DNA of 64,000 nucleotides, taken from assembly GCA_041687675.1 (NCBI GenBank), contig JAWLBM010000007.1, positions 62,001 through 126,000 of the forward strand, given 5' to 3'. The notes below the pieces were generated by a model, which was not told the origin of the DNA, did no database searches, and was given only the letters and a program-made list of their open reading frames with translations. Of this stretch, positions 63,093-64,000 are shown one piece after another (position 1 is the stretch's first letter; each line of letters opens with the position of its first letter). Origin of the DNA: JAWLBM01 sp041687675. Its GTDB lineage: Bacteria > Pseudomonadota > Alphaproteobacteria > Rhizobiales > Pleomorphomonadaceae. Both the position numbers and the translations under genes were made by a program.

Positions 63093-63692
63093 GCCCCGTT
63101 CGGCGGACGGCCCGCAGCAGGGCACCTCCTCGCCGGGGACCGCCGCCGGCCCGAGTGAGGCGCCGCGCGGGCCCTTTCCGGTCCTGACCGCGTCGTCGAT
63201 GGCGCCGAGCAGGTCGTCGAGGCGCGGCCGCGCGAAGGGCATGGTCTGCACCATGCCGGCGAACAGGGTGTTGTCCGGGCTGACGAGGAACATGGCCGGC
63301 TCGACGAACCAGGCCGGCTCCTCGATCCCGGCCGCGTTGACGCCGCGCCCTTCGGAGACATAGAGCCCCCAGGCCCGGGCCTGGTCGATGGTGAGGCCCC
63401 AGCAGAGCGTCAGCCGATCGATCTTCCAGGCCTCCGCGGTGCGCTCGGCACGGGCCCGGGTGTCGGCGGAGATGGCCAGGAGCGAGACGCCGCGGCTGTG
63501 GAAGTCCTCGTACTTGGCCTCGAGTTCCTTCAGCTGCGACTGGCAGCCGGAGCAGTGCAGCCCGCGATAGAACAGCACCAGCGTGAAATGCTTCGGCTTC
63601 TGGTCGCACAGACGCCAGCAGGGACCGCCGACCGTGCCCACGCGCAACGGCGGTACGGCCGCGCCGGGCATGAGACGTGCGAACTCGGGCAT
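63078..63692 (-). CDS. Peroxiredoxin-like (AhpC/TSA superfamily) protein
   Basis: The 204-residue thioredoxin-fold protein has LVLFYRGLHCSGCQSQLKELE, giving a CxxC (C47, C50) at the redox site, where many peroxiredoxins have a single Cys. WKIDRLTLCWGLTIDQARAWG follows. It probably reduces peroxides or acts as a thiol oxidoreductase. A C-terminal CC pair (VPCCG) could resolve the disulphide. Confidence 0.85.
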   Translation of the reverse strand: MPEFARLMPGAAVPPLRVGTVGGPCWRLCDQKPKHFTLVLFYRGLHCSGCQSQLKELEAKYEDFHSRGVSLLAISADTRARAERTAEAWKIDRLTLCWGLTIDQARAWGLYVSEGRGVNAAGIEEPAWFVEPAMFLVSPDNTLFAGMVQTMPFARPRLDDLLGAIDDAVRTGKGPRGASLGPAAVPGEEVPCCGPSAERGIAAE

Positions 63693-63867
63693 CAGGACGA
63701 ACTCCGGGACAGGAACAGGGCTCTCCTTATCTGCACATTATTAGATCACAGGTTAAGCCGCCCGCGTTCACGAATCGCTGATGCGGCCATGTCGTCCGTG
63801 GAAAAAGCAAAGCCGCGGCGGAGATTCCTCCGCCACGGCCGGGTCGGCGCAATCAGCCAGCGATTGC

Positions 63868-64000
63868 TCAGGAAGCGGGCAACCCGCGGTTACCATCGAT
63901 GGTGCGCGCGGCGATCTCCGCCGCCATCTTCTGCACCGCCTGCTGGACCTTCTCGAAGGCGCGCACCTCGATCTGGCGCACCCGCTCGCGGCTGACGCCG
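63868..64000 (-). CDS. rpoH: RNA polymerase sigma-32 factor (RpoH), C-terminal end only
   Basis: The last 44 codons read GVSRERVRQIEVRAFEKVQQAVQK, the region 4.2 helix-turn-helix of sigma-32, then a short tail ending GLPAS and a TGA at 63870-63868. The rest lies beyond the window. Other sigma-70 family members share this motif, but the RAFEKVQ continuation favours RpoH. Confidence 0.85.
   Translation of the reverse strand, partial: GVSRERVRQIEVRAFEKVQQAVQKMAAEIAARTIDGNRGLPAS

Overview
The window is about 70% GC, densely coding DNA with no tRNA, rRNA, CRISPR or insertion sequence that I could see. Gene content suggests an alphaproteobacterium, probably Hyphomicrobiales (Rhizobiales): a sigma-32 C-terminus at the right edge, a triuret/biuret AtzEGH-type operon, FCD-type GntR regulators, and a palindromic intergenic element of rhizobial style. 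The taxon is an inference. The region looks like a catabolic and transport stretch: seven substrate-binding proteins, five of them with their own ABC transporters plus a thiamin-precursor system, each set beside a regulator and a small set of enzymes.

Layout. 0-10.8 kb (minus strand): a branched-chain-type (Liv) ABC transporter whose second ATPase is fused to a Tm-1/UPF0261 domain, followed by the matching TIM-barrel protein and a flotillin-like protein cut by the window edge. Upstream lie an AraC regulator, an iron-type alcohol dehydrogenase and the binding protein. The livH and livJ promoters share one DNA motif. 11.1-15.9 kb: a mirror-image pair of LuxR regulators and secreted DUF1194 (VWA-like) proteins, plus a hydrolase gene remnant. 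15.9-18.2 kb: an orphan amino-acid binding protein with an L,D-transpeptidase and a lipoprotein. 18.4-30.0 kb: one minus-strand operon for triuret/biuret use (BMP-type ABC transporter, biuH, a trtA-like gene, atzG, atzE, atzH, atzF and a GntR regulator), preceded by a textbook sigma-54 promoter that implies nitrogen control. The binding-protein gene of this operon has no stop codon where one is expected.

30.1-37.9 kb: a GntR regulator divergent from a sugar-acid-like locus (SMP-30 lactonase, Rbs-type ABC transporter, VOC protein, 2-hydroxyacid dehydrogenase, RraA-like protein). 38.0-46.0 kb: a GntR regulator divergent from a polar amino-acid ABC transporter and a hydroxyproline-type enzyme set (enolase-superfamily dehydratase, two proline-racemase-family proteins with different catalytic pairs, a DapA-family lyase). 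46.0-59.1 kb: a TetR-controlled regulon combining acyl-CoA dehydrogenase, SDR, aldo/keto reductases, CoA-transferase, GMC oxidoreductase and a second Rbs-type transporter, tied together by four copies of the same 18-bp operator. 59.2-64 kb: a FAH-family hydrolase, a peptidoglycan-binding protein with a caspase-like His/Cys pair, a TPP riboswitch with thiXY, a peroxiredoxin-like protein and the end of rpoH.

Recurrent themes are translational coupling by 1-8 bp overlaps and a strong GC hairpin without a T-run directly after each binding-protein gene that heads a transport operon. The most interesting signals are the TetR regulon, the sigma-54 nitrogen operon, the ABC/Tm-1 fusion, and the peptidoglycan-binding/caspase-like protein.
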